NCBI GenBank assembly: GCA_021157505.1
Contig: JAGGWI010000201.1
Location: 1-7,336 of the forward strand
Direction of reading: 5' to 3'
Source: Desulfuromusa sp.
GTDB lineage: Bacteria; Desulfobacterota; Desulfuromonadia; Desulfuromonadales; Geopsychrobacteraceae
Length of the DNA stretch: 7,336 nt
Translations under genes and position numbers: made by a program
The notes under the pieces: model-generated
What the model saw: the letters and a program-made list of their open reading frames with translations, nothing else
What the model was told of the DNA's origin: nothing
Databases searched by the model: none
Shown here: piece after piece, positions 5,762-7,336 of the stretch
Layout of the letters: every line of letters starts with the position of its first letter
How positions within the stretch are numbered: the stretch's first letter is position 1

Positions 5762-7036
5762 TCAGTCACTCTGATTGCTGTCAAATAATACCGAAACAAA
5801 CATTTCAGCATCAAAAGGACGCAAATCCTCCAACTGTTCCCCAATCCCGATAAAACGTACTGGCACCTGCATCTCTGCAGCAATAGCAACAACAATCCCC
5901 CCCTTGGCAGTGCCATCAAGTTTTGTCAGCGCGATTCCATCCAATGGGACCGCCTGATTAAACAGTTTAGCTTGCGTCAAAGCATTTTGACCGGTGGTTG
6001 CATCAAGAACCAGAAGAACCTCGTGTGGAGCCCCGGGAATCTCCCGGTCCAGAACCCGACGAATCTTCTTCAACTCTTCCATCAGATTAACTTTAGTATG
6101 CAACCGCCCTGCCGTATCAAGCAAGAGAATATCAGCTTTCCGAGCAACGGCAGCTTTAGCTGCGTCAAAAGCCACTGCGCCAGGGTCGGCCCCTTCAGTA
6201 TGACAAATCATCTCAACCTCAGCCCGGTCAGCCCAGATTTGCAACTGCTCTGCTGCAGCCGCACGAAAAGTATCTCCAGCACCGAGAATAACTTTTTTAC
6301 CCGACTGGGCAAACTGATTTGCCAGTTTGCCAATTGTTGTGGTTTTACCGACACCATTGACGCCGATAACCATGATGACAAACGGTGATGCACTCGCGAC
6401 ATCCAACGGTTTACTGTCAAACGCCAAGATTTTTTTCAGCTCCGCCATCAGCAACTGTCGCACCTGGTCAGGAGAAACCAGTTCACCTTTTTCTTGACTG
6501 GCTTCAATTGATTTTATCAGTTGCTGCGTCGTCGACATTCCTAAATCAGCAGTAATGAGGATTTCTTCCAACTCTTCGATTAAATCCTCGTCAATCACTG
6601 CCCGGCCACGCAATAAACTGTCTACCCGACCCACCAACGAAGATTGAGTCATGGACAGACCACGTTTGAAGCGTTCAAATAACCCCTGGGTGGGGTCCAA
6701 CTCTGCCGTTTTTTCTGGCTCGGGTTCTTCCTCTGACTCTACTACCGGCCCTGACTCAACCGTAGCTGACTCCTCAGCCTTGAAAAAATCATCAACCTCC
6801 CCTCCTGCTGGCTCAACCCCGGGTTCAGGTTGTTTGGGTTTTCTAAAGATTTTTAGAAGTAGCAGGGCAAACAGGAGAACAACAACAGTTATGCCGAGAT
6901 ATAAAATGCCAAAGGCCGCCAGTGGCCGATATTCTTCAGGAACACCAACAGCAGCCAGTAAGGGTGACAGATCTGTAACAAAAGTATTGAGCCACTCGAT
7001 CACAGCAGCCCAGTTCAAGCTTTTAAACCATTCCAT
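5762..7036 (-). CDS. ftsY: Signal recognition particle receptor FtsY, with N-terminal membrane anchor
   Basis: FtsY is the SRP receptor: an SRP-type GTPase that docks Ffh-bound ribosomes at the inner membrane and hands nascent chains to SecYEG. The protein (424 aa from the ATG at 7036) has a hydrophobic helix at about residues 40-63, an acidic E/P-rich linker to about 115, the helical N domain (about 118-215) and the G domain: GVNGVGKTT P-loop at 225-233, DTFRAAA at 255-261, DTAGR at 307-311, TKLD at 371-374 and GIGE at 397-400. All GTPase motifs are intact. An upstream in-frame TTG (7045) exists, but the ribosome site AAGGA (7051-7047) lies one base before it and ten before the ATG, so I chose the ATG. 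It is followed after 38 nt by the zapB-like gene. No convincing promoter is visible in the 40 nt between the gene and the palindromic element. Confidence 0.96.
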   Translation of the reverse strand: MEWFKSLNWAAVIEWLNTFVTDLSPLLAAVGVPEEYRPLAAFGILYLGITVVVLLFALLLLKIFRKPKQPEPGVEPAGGEVDDFFKAEESATVESGPVVESEEEPEPEKTAELDPTQGLFERFKRGLSMTQSSLVGRVDSLLRGRAVIDEDLIEELEEILITADLGMSTTQQLIKSIEASQEKGELVSPDQVRQLLMAELKKILAFDSKPLDVASASPFVIMVIGVNGVGKTTTIGKLANQFAQSGKKVILGAGDTFRAAAAEQLQIWADRAEVEMICHTEGADPGAVAFDAAKAAVARKADILLLDTAGRLHTKVNLMEELKKIRRVLDREIPGAPHEVLLVLDATTGQNALTQAKLFNQAVPLDGIALTKLDGTAKGGIVVAIAAEMQVPVRFIGIGEQLEDLRPFDAEMFVSVLFDSNQSD

Positions 7037-7076
7037 AAATTTCAAATCCTTGACGGTTTGTGAATAAAATATTTTC

Positions 7077-7247
7077 TCTAGGAGACTGTCGGACGATACA
7101 GACTGAAGCGAAAATTCGGAGGTTTGAGAACAGTTTTTAGCTCGTTTGCAGGCTCATAGCCATAGCTATGGGGCAAAAAGGAGCTGAAAAATGAGTCAAA
7201 CAAACGGATTTGCAGCCAGTTTATAGATAGTCCGACAGCCTCCTAGA
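7077..7247. repeat. MITE-like palindromic element with 18-bp inverted ends
   Basis: The left arm 7077-7094 and right arm 7230-7247 are reverse complements over 18 bp with a single mismatch (core CTGTCGGAC / GTCCGACAG). Nested inside are GTTTGA 7122-7127 with TCAAAC 7196-7201, a 10-bp arm with one mismatch (7134-7143 with 7181-7190), and a perfect 12-bp palindrome at 7160-7171, so the whole 171 bp can fold as one long hairpin. There is no ORF of a transposase inside. Both ends carry the self-complementary tetranucleotide CTAG (7078-7081 and 7243-7246), which could be a duplicated target site rather than part of the arms. It may be a non-autonomous insertion element or a dispersed palindromic repeat; it could also act as a terminator for the gene ending at 7249. 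Copy number elsewhere cannot be seen here. Confidence 0.75.
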
Positions 7248-7248
7248 A

Positions 7249-7336
7249 TCAGTTGAATTCAAATTCACTGCGCAACTCATCAACGCAGCGACCCATTCTA
7301 TAGGTTGCACGCGCAGCAATTGCCTCCGGCCCCAAC
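7249..7336 (-). CDS. 3' end of an unidentified protein gene (partial)
   Basis: An open frame enters from the right edge on the minus strand (codons in phase with position 7335) and stops at TGA 7251-7249, giving 28 C-terminal residues that begin LGPEAIAARATYRMG and end in the acidic/aromatic tail SEFEFN. The start lies outside the window. I do not recognise the family from so short a tail and assign no function. The frame is believable because it stays open to a stop placed two bases before the palindromic element at 7077-7247, and because its strand matches all other genes here. It is separated from ftsY by that element, so whether the two share a transcript cannot be read from the sequence. 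Confidence 0.5.
   Translation of the reverse strand, partial: LGPEAIAARATYRMGRCVDELRSEFEFN

Noticed and set aside
1..7336. CRISPR array, tRNA gene, defence or secretion system
   Set aside because: I found no regularly spaced direct repeats, no tRNA cloverleaf, and all long ORFs are explained by housekeeping families.

Overview
The window is a compact, almost entirely minus-strand stretch of housekeeping genes, read from high to low coordinates. The gene order is: 3' end of an unidentified gene, ftsY, small zapB-like gene, zapA, 6S RNA candidate, 5-formyltetrahydrofolate cyclo-ligase (fthC/ygfA), rny, ymdB, tyrS, and then a strong stable-RNA-type promoter firing out of the left edge. RNase Y paired with YmdB, a Gram-negative ZapA/ZapB-type division pair and a zapA-noncoding gap-fthC arrangement together suggest a member of the Desulfuromonadia/Geobacter-like lineage (former Deltaproteobacteria). 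That placement is inference from gene content and order, not from a database match.

Region by region. 7249-7336 holds the last 28 codons of a gene I cannot name. 7077-7247 is a palindromic, MITE-like element with near-perfect 18-bp inverted ends. 5248-7036 is the ftsY-zapB-zapA cluster (SRP receptor plus two Z-ring-associated proteins); zapB and zapA overlap by 4 nt. 4886-5247 is noncoding and folds into a roughly 190-nt rod with the hallmarks and the conserved location of 6S RNA. 4325-4885 is fthC and 2717-4282 is rny, 42 nt apart. 2586-2718 is a second long imperfect palindrome whose end overlaps the rny stop codon. 2494-2545 is a third hairpin in the ymdB leader, burying a strong Shine-Dalgarno-like motif. 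1693-2472 is ymdB and 317-1609 is tyrS. 1-316 has no convincing gene but contains a sigma70 promoter with an A-rich UP-like tract and a GC-rich discriminator, pointing left, probably for an rRNA operon or other stable RNA outside the window.

Functionally the genes cover membrane targeting (FtsY), division (ZapA/ZapB), global transcription control (6S RNA), one-carbon salvage (FthC), mRNA turnover (RNase Y with its frequent neighbour YmdB) and translation (TyrRS). I do not see a new defence or mobile system. The points worth a second look are the noncoding ones: the unmarked 6S RNA, the stable-RNA promoter, two different palindromic repeats each sitting directly at a stop codon, the ymdB leader hairpin, and the transmembrane N-terminus of FtsY.
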